Shown piece by piece: positions 1 to 5,263 of a stretch of 5,263 nt of DNA. The stretch is from an uncultured Eggerthellaceae bacterium (GTDB lineage Bacteria; Actinomycetota; Coriobacteriia; Coriobacteriales; Eggerthellaceae), in NCBI GenBank assembly GCA_910589135.1, contig CAJUSL010000067.1:2747-8009 (forward strand), written 5' to 3'. Under the pieces are notes generated by a model that was given only the letters and a program-made list of their open reading frames with translations, had not been told where the DNA came from and searched no databases. The number at the start of each line of letters is the position of its first letter. Position 1 is the stretch's first letter. Both the position numbers and the translations under genes were made by a program.

Positions 1-1625
1 ACCAGCTGATCGAAGAAGGCTGGCAGATGCGGACCCGGTCCGACACCGAGGCCTTGCTGGTCGGTTATATCGCATGGGGCGAGCAGGTGCTCAAGAGGGT
101 ACGCGGCATGTTCGCCTTCGCCATCTGGGACCGCGCGAAGCGTGAGCTGTTCTGCGCCCGCGATTTCTTCGGCATCAAGCCGTTCTACTACACCATGCAA
201 GGCGCGCAGTTCGTGTTCGCGTCCGAGATCAAGTGCATCCTCGAGCATCCCGCCTACCGGCGCGAGCTCAACATGGACGCGCTGCAGCAATACCTCTGCT
301 TCCAGTTCAGCGCGCTCGACGAGACGTTCTTCAAGGGCGTCTTCAAGCTGCCGCCCGCGCACTTCATGCGCGTGGGCGCCGACGGTTCGATCGAGGTGGA
401 GCGCTACTGGTCGCCCGAGTTCGCCGCCGACGACGCGCGCAGCCGTCGGCAGACGGTCGACGACATCGACGCAGAGATGCACGAGAGCGTGCGCTATCAC
501 AACGTCGCCGACGTCGAGGTGGGGAGCTTCCTTTCCAGCGGCATCGACTCCAGCTACATGGCGGCCTGCCTCGCCGAGGAGAACCCCGGCATCAAGACGT
601 TCACCGTAGGCTTCGCCGAATACGGCTCCGAGAAGGGCGAGCGCGACGAGATCTCCTGGGCGCGCGAGCTTGCCGACACCCTCGGCGTCGAGAACTACAG
701 CCACCACATCGGCGAGGAGGAGTACTGGAAGTCGCTTCCCCTGGTGCAGTGGCACATGGACGAGCCTTCCGCCGACCCGTCCGCCGTCGCGCTCTACTTC
801 GTCGACAAGCTGGCCGCCGAGCAGGTGAAGGCCGTGCTTTCCGGCGAGGGCGCCGACGAGTTCTTCGGCGGCTACCGCATCTACCAGGCCCCGCTGGACA
901 GCGGCAGGCTGTCGTGGTGCCCGAAGCCCGTGCTGAAGGGCGCGTCGAGGTTCCTCCGCAAGCTGGGCGTGCGCGGCGCGAACTACCTCGAGCGCGCCAG
1001 CGAGACGGTCGCCGACTGGTACTACACCAACGCCAACGGCGTCGCGTTCACGCCCGATGAGCGCCAACGCGTGCTGAAGGGCGGCTGCAGCGCGCAGACG
1101 CCCCAGGAAGTCGTCGCGCCGGCATACGCCGAGGCGGCCTCCTACGATCAGGTCACCCAGATGCAGTATGTCGATCTGTTCTTCTGGCTCGTGGGCGACA
1201 TCCTGCTGAAGACCGACAAGATGTCGATGGCCCACTCGCTGGAAAGCCGCGTCCCCTTCCTCGACAAGGGCGTCTTCGACGTGGCGCGCACCATCCCCGT
1301 GCCGCTGCGCGTCACCGAGCAGGAGACGAAGGCGACGCTGCGCGAGGCGGCCGAGCGCGCCATCCCCGCGGACTGGGCGCGCAAACAGAAGCTTGGATTC
1401 CCGGTGCCCATCGTGAAGTGGCTGCGCGAAGACCGCTACTATGGCCAGGTCAAGGAATGGTTCACGGGCCCCGAGGCGCAGCGGTTCTTCGACACCGACG
1501 AGCTTATGCGCATCCTCGACGAGCACAAGACAGGCGCCGACCGCAGCCGCAAGATCTGGATCGTGTGGATGTTCCTCATGTGGTATCGCATCTACTTCGT
1601 GGACCAGAAGAAGCCCGAAGCGTAG
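1..1625 (+). CDS. asnB: Asparagine synthase (glutamine-hydrolysing), 5'-truncated by the window edge
   Basis: Cytosolic enzyme that makes asparagine from aspartate, glutamine and ATP, releasing glutamate, AMP and PPi. The reading frame is open from base 3, and the residues before the first ATG (27) match the family (Q-L-I-E-E-G-W-Q then MRTRSDTE). That ATG is therefore internal and the true start lies upstream. About 540 residues are present. A full AsnB of this type has roughly 610-630, so some 80 are missing, including the catalytic Cys2 and the NGEIYN motif. Visible parts, numbered from base 3: the end of the glutaminase (GATase type 2) domain, with RGMFAFAIWD and ARDFFGIKPFYY; then the synthetase domain, with the PP-loop SSGIDSS (534-554, residues 178-184), SGEGADEFFGGY (840-875), KTDKMSMAHSLESRVPFLD (1209-1265) and KQKLGFPVP near the C-terminus. 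The PP-loop reads SSG where SGG is usual. No lesion is seen. The family call is very secure. Confidence 0.97.
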   Translation, partial: QLIEEGWQMRTRSDTEALLVGYIAWGEQVLKRVRGMFAFAIWDRAKRELFCARDFFGIKPFYYTMQGAQFVFASEIKCILEHPAYRRELNMDALQQYLCFQFSALDETFFKGVFKLPPAHFMRVGADGSIEVERYWSPEFAADDARSRRQTVDDIDAEMHESVRYHNVADVEVGSFLSSGIDSSYMAACLAEENPGIKTFTVGFAEYGSEKGERDEISWARELADTLGVENYSHHIGEEEYWKSLPLVQWHMDEPSADPSAVALYFVDKLAAEQVKAVLSGEGADEFFGGYRIYQAPLDSGRLSWCPKPVLKGASRFLRKLGVRGANYLERASETVADWYYTNANGVAFTPDERQRVLKGGCSAQTPQEVVAPAYAEAASYDQVTQMQYVDLFFWLVGDILLKTDKMSMAHSLESRVPFLDKGVFDVARTIPVPLRVTEQETKATLREAAERAIPADWARKQKLGFPVPIVKWLREDRYYGQVKEWFTGPEAQRFFDTDELMRILDEHKTGADRSRKIWIVWMFLMWYRIYFVDQKKPEA

Positions 1626-1634
1626 GCGGTGGCC

Positions 1635-1650
1635 GGGCAGAACTTTGCCC
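1635..1650 (+). terminator. Weak hairpin after asnB, possible terminator
   Basis: GGGCA (1635-1639) and TGCCC (1646-1650) can pair around a short GAACTT loop, ten bases after the asnB stop. A pyrimidine-rich stretch follows, but not a T-run, so this is at best an inefficient or Rho-assisted end. Nothing else between asnB and the next promoter resembles an intrinsic terminator. Confidence 0.25.
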
Positions 1651-1697
1651 CTGCTTCCTCGTCCGCGTCGCATGTTGACGCTATCTTCACAAAGGGT

Positions 1698-1725
1698 TTG
1701 CCCCGCATGGCGTTCGTGATATCAT
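1698..1725 (+). promoter_or_regulatory. Extended -10 promoter for the NlpC/P60 gene
   Basis: The -35-like box TTGCCC (1698-1703, 4 of 6 consensus bases) is followed by a 16-base spacer and the -10 box TATCAT (1720-1725, 5 of 6). A TG dinucleotide sits one base upstream of the -10 (1717-1718), which makes it an extended -10. Transcription would begin near 1732, leaving a leader of about 46 bases before the TTG start at 1778. The ATG at 1724 overlaps the -10 box and would lie outside the transcript, which supports the later start. Confidence 0.55.
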
Positions 1726-1762
1726 GTTCAGGTATGTTTGCAAAACGACCCATGCTCAATCC

Positions 1763-1769
1763 GGGAGGT
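1763..1769 (+). promoter_or_regulatory. Shine-Dalgarno that fixes the TTG start at 1778
   Basis: GGGAGGT lies 8 bases before the TTG at 1778-1780, which is good spacing. No comparable purine-rich site precedes the in-frame ATG at 1724. This site decides the start of the secreted hydrolase and places its signal peptide at the very N-terminus. Confidence 0.8.
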
Positions 1770-1777
1770 ACTCCATT

Positions 1778-2893
1778 TTGAAGAGCGAGCAGAACCTTGC
1801 ACTCAGCAGACGTGCATTCGTAGGCGTCGCGGCAACCGTCGGCGCAGCAACGGCCCTCACCGCCATCAATCCCCTCGAAGCGCATGCGGTCACTGCGGCC
1901 GAGAAGAAGGCGCAGGCGGCCGAGGCCCTCAACAAGCTCAACGGCATGCAGTCCAAGCTCAACGCGGCGTCCGACGACTACGTGAACGCCGAGGCCGAGC
2001 AGCTGGCCGCAAAGGCGAAGATGGACGAGGCGCAGGGCCGCATCGACGAGGCCAGCGAGCAAATCTCCGGCCTGCAGGAGCAGCTGGGCACCCGTGCCCG
2101 CAGCATGTACCGTTCGGGCTCCGCTTCGTTCCTCGACCTGCTCCTGGGTGCAACGTCCTTCCAGGCGTTCACCAACAACTGGAGCATTCTGAACAACATG
2201 AACGAAAGCGACGCCGAAATGGTCGAGCAGACCAAGGCGCTTCGTGCCGAGGTGGAGCAGCAGAAGGAGGTCTACACGCAGCAGGAGGCCGTGGCCGCCG
2301 AGAACGTGGAGAAGGCCGCTGCGGCCCAGTCCGAAGCCAAGGCCCTCTACGACGAGATGCAGGCCACCTACAACACGCTTTCCGCAGAGGCCCAGCAGCT
2401 GTTCAACGAGGAGCAGGCCGCAGCGGCACGTGCTGCCGAGGAGGCTATCCCCACCAGCACGAACAACGGGGGCGGCGGCACCTATTCGGGTGGCAACTCC
2501 GGGGGTGGCAATTCGGGCGGCGGCAGCTCGAGCGGCGGAAGCTCGAGCGGTGGCTCCAGCGGCAAGGGAAGCACGAGCAAGCCCCAAAGCTACAACGGCG
2601 CCGCCGCGGTGGCCAGGGGAATGACCCAGAAAGGCAAGCCCTACCAGTGGGGCGGCTCCGGCAATCCGGGCTGGGACTGCTCGCACCTCGTCTGCTACGC
2701 GATTGGCTGTAGCTATCATACGTCTGAATGGTTCTCCAGCTTGCCGAACGCCGAAAACCCCATGCCTGGCGACCCGGTTTGGAGCCGCGGCCACGTCGGT
2801 CTTTACGTCGGCCCTGGCCAGATGCTCGAGGCCCAGACCGAAGGCGTTCCGGTGGGCGTATATGGTCTGCGTGGCACCGTCAAACGCATGTAG
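1778..2893 (+). CDS. Secreted coiled-coil NlpC/P60-type peptidoglycan hydrolase (PcsB/CwlO-like layout)
   Basis: Probable cell-wall endopeptidase acting outside the membrane, 371 residues from the TTG start. Residues 1-37 form a twin-arginine-type signal: SRRAF (10-14), a hydrophobic stretch to about 30, and a likely cut after A35-H-A37. Residues 40-225 are a long Ala/Glu/Gln-rich coiled coil. Its centre (about 104-140, SMYRSGSASFLDLLLGATSF) resembles the PcsB/CwlO coiled-coil domain, which in known members binds FtsEX. Residues 229-271 are a Gly/Ser/Asn linker. Residues 272-371 are the NlpC/P60 domain: catalytic Cys301 in WDCSHLV, His339 in RGHVGLYVG, and PGD at the usual place before it. 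Two positions are unusual: His follows DCS where Gly is common, and Glu351 stands where the third catalytic residue (His in E. coli Spr) is expected. It has its own promoter and a strong terminator, so it is monocistronic. The substrate bond is not predictable, and a low-activity or non-catalytic role is possible. Confidence 0.88.
   Translation: MKSEQNLALSRRAFVGVAATVGAATALTAINPLEAHAVTAAEKKAQAAEALNKLNGMQSKLNAASDDYVNAEAEQLAAKAKMDEAQGRIDEASEQISGLQEQLGTRARSMYRSGSASFLDLLLGATSFQAFTNNWSILNNMNESDAEMVEQTKALRAEVEQQKEVYTQQEAVAAENVEKAAAAQSEAKALYDEMQATYNTLSAEAQQLFNEEQAAAARAAEEAIPTSTNNGGGGTYSGGNSGGGNSGGGSSSGGSSSGGSSGKGSTSKPQSYNGAAAVARGMTQKGKPYQWGGSGNPGWDCSHLVCYAIGCSYHTSEWFSSLPNAENPMPGDPVWSRGHVGLYVGPGQMLEAQTEGVPVGVYGLRGTVKRM
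2468..2563 (+). repeat. Low-complexity Gly/Ser linker repeat inside the hydrolase gene
   Basis: This GGC/GGT/AGC/TCG-rich tract encodes runs such as GGNSGGGNSGGG and SSSGGSSSGG. Two adjacent 15-base units, GGCGGCAGCTCGAGC (2519-2533) and GGCGGAAGCTCGAGC (2534-2548), differ at one base, and a shortened third copy follows. It encodes a flexible spacer between the coiled coil and the catalytic domain. Units of three-base multiples can expand or shrink without a frameshift. Confidence 0.85.
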
Positions 2894-2920
2894 CGTTTCC
2901 TTGATAAATGCTCGTAACGG

Positions 2921-2949
2921 ACGCGCCCCTCGGGGCGCGTTCTTTTTTT
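2921..2949 (+). terminator. Strong intrinsic terminator of the NlpC/P60 gene
   Basis: An 8-bp GC-rich stem, ACGCGCCC (2921-2928) with GGGCGCGT (2933-2940), is closed by a CTCG loop and followed by TC and seven Ts (2943-2949). It starts 28 bases after the stop codon and should end the transcript, which makes the downstream DUF4241 gene an independent unit. Confidence 0.95.
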
Positions 2950-2952
2950 GCG

Positions 2953-2997
2953 GACGGGCTCCGTGGTGACGTGAAAGAATGCATCACTCAAGCCGTC
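2953..2997. repeat. Imperfect long inverted repeat after the terminator
   Basis: GACGGGCT (2953-2960) pairs with AGCCGTC (2991-2997) apart from one bulged G. An inner GGTGA (2965-2969) pairs with TCACT (2984-2988), with one G-U pair, around a 14-base loop. No T-run follows. It could be a protein-binding dyad, a 3'-end processing structure or chance. It lies just upstream of the weak -10 box of the next gene. Confidence 0.35.
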
Positions 2998-3015
2998 TTG
3001 GCCTTGCAACGGCGG

Positions 3016-3021
3016 TAGAAT
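3016..3021 (+). promoter_or_regulatory. Candidate -10 box for the DUF4241 gene
   Basis: TAGAAT matches the -10 consensus at 5 of 6 bases and lies 72 bases before the ATG. No good -35 box is found 15-18 bases upstream (the nearest is GTCTTG at 2995-3000), and there is no extended -10. A promoter is needed somewhere here because a strong terminator precedes the region. If it is real, it may need an activator. Confidence 0.3.
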
Positions 3022-3037
3022 CGATGGCAAGGATTTC

Positions 3038-3074
3038 AGGCTTCGCGTGAGAAGCCTTCGCGCCGAATACGCGA
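3038..3074 (+). repeat. Two adjacent small hairpins in the DUF4241 leader
   Basis: AGGCTTC (3038-3044) and GAAGCCT (3051-3057) form a perfect 7-bp inverted repeat around GCGTGA. Directly after it, TCGCG (3058-3062) and CGCGA (3070-3074) form a 5-bp stem around seven bases. CTTCGCG also occurs twice as a direct repeat (3041-3047 and 3056-3062). The pair ends eight bases before the Shine-Dalgarno, so it could affect translation or be an operator. No T-run is present. Confidence 0.4.
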
Positions 3075-3081
3075 GCGATCA

Positions 3082-3088
3082 AAGGAGG
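3082..3088 (+). promoter_or_regulatory. Shine-Dalgarno of the DUF4241 gene
   Basis: AAGGAGG is a full-strength ribosome binding site. It lies 4 bases before the ATG at 3093 and 10 bases before a second in-frame ATG at 3099. Either could be used, and the two products differ by only two residues. Confidence 0.85.
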
Positions 3089-3092
3089 AAGC

Positions 3093-3830
3093 ATGGCGAT
3101 GCCCAACGAGACGTGGCTGCGCAAATACGAAGGCGTCAAGGAGAAACTGTACTGCAAGGTTGACCTGGAAAGCTACTTCAAGGAGAAGAGCATCGGGGGA
3201 GTGGACGTCGACGTCATCGAAATGGGAAGCGTCCATTTCCCCACCGGTACGATATTCGCCTGCGACCCGCTCGTCGACCTGGAGGAGTGCCTGCCGTACT
3301 TTCAGAAGATACCTGCCGGAACCTATCCGGTGAAAATCTGCGTCGCAATGAGAGAGGATGGCGACGAGCGGTACGCTTGCGCGAAGGTGGCGGTGTCCAA
3401 CGGACGGCCCGTCTGCTACGAAATGGCGATGGTCGGCAACGAGAACCTCGACGCGGAGCTGAGCGACGACTCCTTCTTCGGCTTCGGCGTCGACGCCGGC
3501 ATGGGGTGCGTGGCGGACGTGCGGGCGCAGGAGGCGTACAACGCATATTGGGAGAAGCGCCTCGAGGAAGACGAGTGCATCGACAACTACAACGACCTGT
3601 TCTGCGACGTCTTGGAGGAGAGCGCCCGCGAGCATCCGGCGCACCAGAGAAAGGACGGCGACTGGGCGATCTGGCCCGTTCCTGGAAGCGATTGCAGCAT
3701 CCCCATCTTCGCCGCCGGCTGGGGGGACGGCGTCTACCCGTGCTTTTTCGGGCGCGACGAGGACGGAGCCGTATGCGGCGTCTACGTATGGTTCATCGTC
3801 ATCGACGAGGAATACGCCGACGAGGATTGA
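3093..3830 (+). CDS. DUF4241 domain-containing protein, function unknown
   Basis: A 245-residue acidic protein with no signal peptide or membrane segment, so probably cytosolic. I recognise it as DUF4241 from its ordered motifs: FPTGTIFACDPLV (49-61), PAGTYPVKI (74-82), a strand-rich segment ending in YEMAM (109-113), FFGFGVDAGMGCVADV (128-143), and near the C-terminus AAGWGDGVYPCFFGRDEDG (207-225) followed by a hydrophobic strand, VYVWFIVI. No catalytic triad or nucleotide-binding loop is evident, and I assign no reaction. The length fits a complete single-domain member. It is isolated upstream by the terminator at 2921-2949 and converges on the flavodiiron gene with a 4-base gap. No toxin, secretion or phage gene is next to it, so the context gives no functional hint. 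The start is supported by AAGGAGG. The family call rests on remembered motifs, not a search. Confidence 0.85.
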   Translation: MAMPNETWLRKYEGVKEKLYCKVDLESYFKEKSIGGVDVDVIEMGSVHFPTGTIFACDPLVDLEECLPYFQKIPAGTYPVKICVAMREDGDERYACAKVAVSNGRPVCYEMAMVGNENLDAELSDDSFFGFGVDAGMGCVADVRAQEAYNAYWEKRLEEDECIDNYNDLFCDVLEESAREHPAHQRKDGDWAIWPVPGSDCSIPIFAAGWGDGVYPCFFGRDEDGAVCGVYVWFIVIDEEYADED

Positions 3831-3834
3831 CGCG

Positions 3835-5016
3835 TTACTCCTCGTCGTCCACCAGGTTGCAGACGGCGTCGAACAGCCGCGCCGCGCCGGCGGGCGTGTC
3901 GTTCCAGCCTTCCGTGAAGGGTTCGAGCGGCATGACGAAGCCCGCCTTCTGCATCACCTCGGCGATTTCCTTCTGGGCGCCCGGCACCCATCCGAACGAT
4001 CCGAAGCTGATGCCGATGCGTCCCTTGGGCGCGAGCCCCTTCAGGTAGGTGAGGAACGCGCCGATGGTCGGCAGCGTGGTGTTGTTGTGGGTGGGCGACC
4101 CCACGGCCACGTACCTCGCGAAGAACACGTCGGTGACGATGTCGGACATGTCGGACACGTCGATGTCGTAGCAGCGCACGTTGACGCCCTTTTCCATGAA
4201 CGCCTCGGTGATGGCGAGCGCCATGCGTTCGGTTGACCCGTACATGCTGCCGTACACGACCACGGCGGAATCGTCGGGCTCGCAGCGGCAGAGCTTCTCG
4301 TAGAGCCCGAGGATCTTGCCGACATTGCTGCGCCAGATGACGCCGTGGGCCGGACAGATCAGCTCCAGGTCGAGCGTGCGCACGGCCTCCACCGCCTTGG
4401 CGGCCTGCTTCGCGTACGGCGTGATGATGTTGGCGAAGTACTTCTTCGCGCACGACAGGACCGTGTCCAGGTGCACCTCGTCGTCGAAGCGCTTGCTGGT
4501 GGCGATGAACTGCCCGAAGGCGTCGTTCGAGAACAGGATCGAGTCCTCGCGGCAGTAGGTGACCATGTTGTCGGGCCAGTGGACCATCGGGGTGTGGACG
4601 AACTGCAGCGTGCGCGCGCCGATGCTCAGCGTGTCGCCGCTTTTCATGGGAAGGAACGAGGTGCCTTCCGGCAGGTAGGTCTTTAATATGGCGAGCCCCT
4701 TGGGGTCGCTGGTGACGACCGTGGCGTTCGGGGCCGCCGCGAGCACCTCTCCGATGGAGCCGGCGTGGTCCTTCTCTCCGTGGTTGGACACGATGTAGTC
4801 GATGCGCGCCGGGTCGGTCACGCTGGAGACGCGCTCGAGCAGCTCATGCGCGTGCGGGCCGACGCAGGTGTCCACCAGGACGATCTTCTCGTCCATGATC
4901 AGGTAGGCGTTGTTGGTGGAGCCGAGGGGCATCGTGATGCCGTGGATGTAGCGCTCCTCCCATTCCAGCGCGCCCACCCAGTGGATCCCTGGCTTGATCT
5001 CGCGTGCCTTGAACAT
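3835..5016 (-). CDS. fprA: Flavodiiron protein (FprA family A-type flavoprotein), O2 and/or NO reductase
   Basis: Cytosolic enzyme of anaerobes that reduces O2 to water and/or NO to N2O, taking electrons from rubredoxin, F420 or another carrier. 393 residues, the usual length for a class A protein: a metallo-beta-lactamase-like diiron domain (about 1-245) plus a flavodoxin domain (about 250-393), with no added rubredoxin or reductase domain. All six diiron ligands of the family are present: H79, E81 and D83 in NHGEKDHAG, H146 in HWPDN, D165 in SNDAFG and H224 in CPAHGVIW. FMN-binding motifs follow: YGSMYGSTERMA (255-266), VGSPTHNNTTLP (305-316) and FGSFGW (338-343). The ATG at 5016 is chosen because AAGGAGG sits 5 bases upstream and MFKAREIKPGIHWVG matches family N-termini; a TTG at 5076 would add 20 atypical residues. 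No partner rubredoxin gene is in view. The substrate preference cannot be read from sequence. Confidence 0.97.
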   Translation of the reverse strand: MFKAREIKPGIHWVGALEWEERYIHGITMPLGSTNNAYLIMDEKIVLVDTCVGPHAHELLERVSSVTDPARIDYIVSNHGEKDHAGSIGEVLAAAPNATVVTSDPKGLAILKTYLPEGTSFLPMKSGDTLSIGARTLQFVHTPMVHWPDNMVTYCREDSILFSNDAFGQFIATSKRFDDEVHLDTVLSCAKKYFANIITPYAKQAAKAVEAVRTLDLELICPAHGVIWRSNVGKILGLYEKLCRCEPDDSAVVVYGSMYGSTERMALAITEAFMEKGVNVRCYDIDVSDMSDIVTDVFFARYVAVGSPTHNNTTLPTIGAFLTYLKGLAPKGRIGISFGSFGWVPGAQKEIAEVMQKAGFVMPLEPFTEGWNDTPAGAARLFDAVCNLVDDEE

Positions 5017-5021
5017 CGCTG

Positions 5022-5028
5022 CCTCCTT
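5022..5028 (-). promoter_or_regulatory. Shine-Dalgarno of the flavodiiron gene
   Basis: On the minus strand AAGGAGG lies 5 bases before the ATG at 5016. Flanking CTGC (5034-5031) and GCAG (5022-5019) could form a 4-bp stem that shows most of this site in its loop. This site settles the start against the upstream TTG. Confidence 0.9.
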
Positions 5029-5167
5029 GTGCAGATTTTTTGTACGTAGCGGAGTATACTGCTTCGCTTGCGTCAACCGGGGCGGGGAAGGGGAGCCGCA
5101 GGCGCCTGAAACCTGCTTGTATAGTGGCCGTTTGTTGTTTCGATAGAATAGATACGCCCGGTGGCGT

Positions 5168-5191
5168 GTAAACTGTTGACAGCGAGTTTAC
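5168..5191. promoter_or_regulatory. Dyad operator candidate around the -35 box
   Basis: GTAAACT (5168-5174) and AGTTTAC (5185-5191) are perfect inverted repeats separated by 10 bases, with centres of the half-sites 17 bases apart. The TTGACA -35 box at 5176-5181 sits in the spacer. This geometry suits a dimeric repressor that blocks RNA polymerase. The regulator family cannot be named from the site alone. Confidence 0.6.
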
Positions 5192-5204
5192 CGTGCTTTA
5201 GAAT
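5176..5204 (+). promoter_or_regulatory. Near-consensus sigma70-type promoter reading out of the window
   Basis: A perfect TTGACA (5176-5181), an optimal 17-base spacer and TAGAAT (5199-5204, 5 of 6) predict strong transcription to the right from about 5211. No start codon with a Shine-Dalgarno is seen before 5263, so the driven gene begins outside the window, divergent from the flavodiiron gene. Confidence 0.8.
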
Positions 5205-5215
5205 TCCTTTTCGCT

Positions 5216-5241
5216 CGGCTAAATCCGTCTTGGATTCGCCG
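5216..5241 (+). other. Possible hairpin at the 5' end of the rightward transcript
   Basis: CGGC (5216-5219) pairs with GCCG (5238-5241), and AATCC (5222-5226) pairs with GGATT (5232-5236), around a GTCTT loop with a small internal loop. It begins a few bases after the predicted transcription start, so it would be a 5' stabilising or regulatory stem. The GC-rich background makes chance pairing possible. Confidence 0.35.
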
Positions 5242-5263
5242 GGTGGCAGCTTGAAAATTACAC

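Noticed and set aside
1675..1703. TTGACG at 1675 as the -35 box of the hydrolase gene
   Set aside because: At 17 bases downstream the sequence is TTGCCC, not a -10 box. The TATCAT at 1720 is too far away to pair with it.
1644..1704. TTTGCCCC direct repeat at 1644-1651 and 1697-1704
   Set aside because: Eight bases in two copies 53 apart is easily chance, and there is no further symmetry. The second copy merely overlaps the -35 box.
1592..2794. 400-codon open frame on the minus strand opposite the NlpC/P60 gene
   Set aside because: It is Ala/Gly/Leu/Arg-rich with no recognisable domain, and it runs antisense to a gene with clear domains, promoter, ribosome site and terminator. It is an artefact of high GC.
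3287..4048. 253-codon + strand frame across the convergent junction
   Set aside because: The product is Arg-rich and unstructured, out of frame with DUF4241 and antisense to the flavodiiron gene. No ribosome binding site was seen.
3782..4453. 223-codon minus strand frame inside the flavodiiron gene
   Set aside because: It is a His/Arg-rich shifted-frame shadow of the real coding sequence.
5019..5041. CTGC/GCAG stem followed by six Ts on the + strand, resembling a terminator
   Set aside because: The stem is only 4 bp, no + strand gene ends nearby, and the stem lies over the start region of the minus strand gene.
5017..5076. 20-residue N-terminal extension of the flavodiiron protein from TTG 5076
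   Set aside because: The extension is not like family N-termini. AAGGAGG five bases before ATG 5016 gives a far better start.
5053..5076. Minus-strand TTGACG (5076-5071) and TATACT (5058-5053) as a promoter for the flavodiiron gene
   Set aside because: Each box is good, but the spacer is only 12 bases, too short for a standard sigma70 promoter. TATACT alone could still serve as a -10 with an activator, so the true promoter is unresolved.

Overview
The window reads as ordinary bacterial chromosome from a high-GC anaerobe. The best guess is Actinomycetota, class Coriobacteriia (Eggerthellales-like). This is inferred from the GC-rich third codon positions, a TTG start behind a strong Shine-Dalgarno, a twin-arginine-type signal on a cell-wall protein with a PcsB/CwlO-like coiled coil, and an A-type flavodiiron protein typical of strict anaerobes. 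No search was run, so the taxon is tentative. I see no tRNA, rRNA, CRISPR array, insertion sequence or phage gene.

Layout: (1) positions 1-1625, the C-terminal part (about 540 residues) of a glutamine-dependent asparagine synthetase (asnB) on the + strand, whose N-terminus lies outside the window; (2) 1626-1777, a short intergenic region with an extended -10 promoter and Shine-Dalgarno; (3) 1778-2893, a secreted coiled-coil + Gly/Ser linker + NlpC/P60-type cell-wall hydrolase with a TTG start, closed by a textbook intrinsic terminator at 2921-2949; (4) 2950-3092, an intergenic region with several inverted repeats and a weak promoter candidate; (5) 3093-3830, a DUF4241-family protein of unknown function; (6) 3835-5016 on the minus strand, a flavodiiron protein (FprA family), convergent with the DUF4241 gene and only 4 bases away; (7) 5017-5263, a non-coding upstream region with a near-consensus sigma70-type promoter pointing right, whose -35 box sits inside a perfect 7-bp dyad that looks like an operator. 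The gene it drives starts beyond the window.

The genes do not form one pathway. Each appears to be transcribed on its own: asparagine synthesis, peptidoglycan turnover or division, an orphan protein, and O2/NO detoxification. No new multi-gene system is evident. The points most worth a second look are the operator-promoter at 5168-5204, the altered active-site residues of the NlpC/P60 domain, the TTG start that automatic annotation would miss, and the structured leader of the DUF4241 gene.
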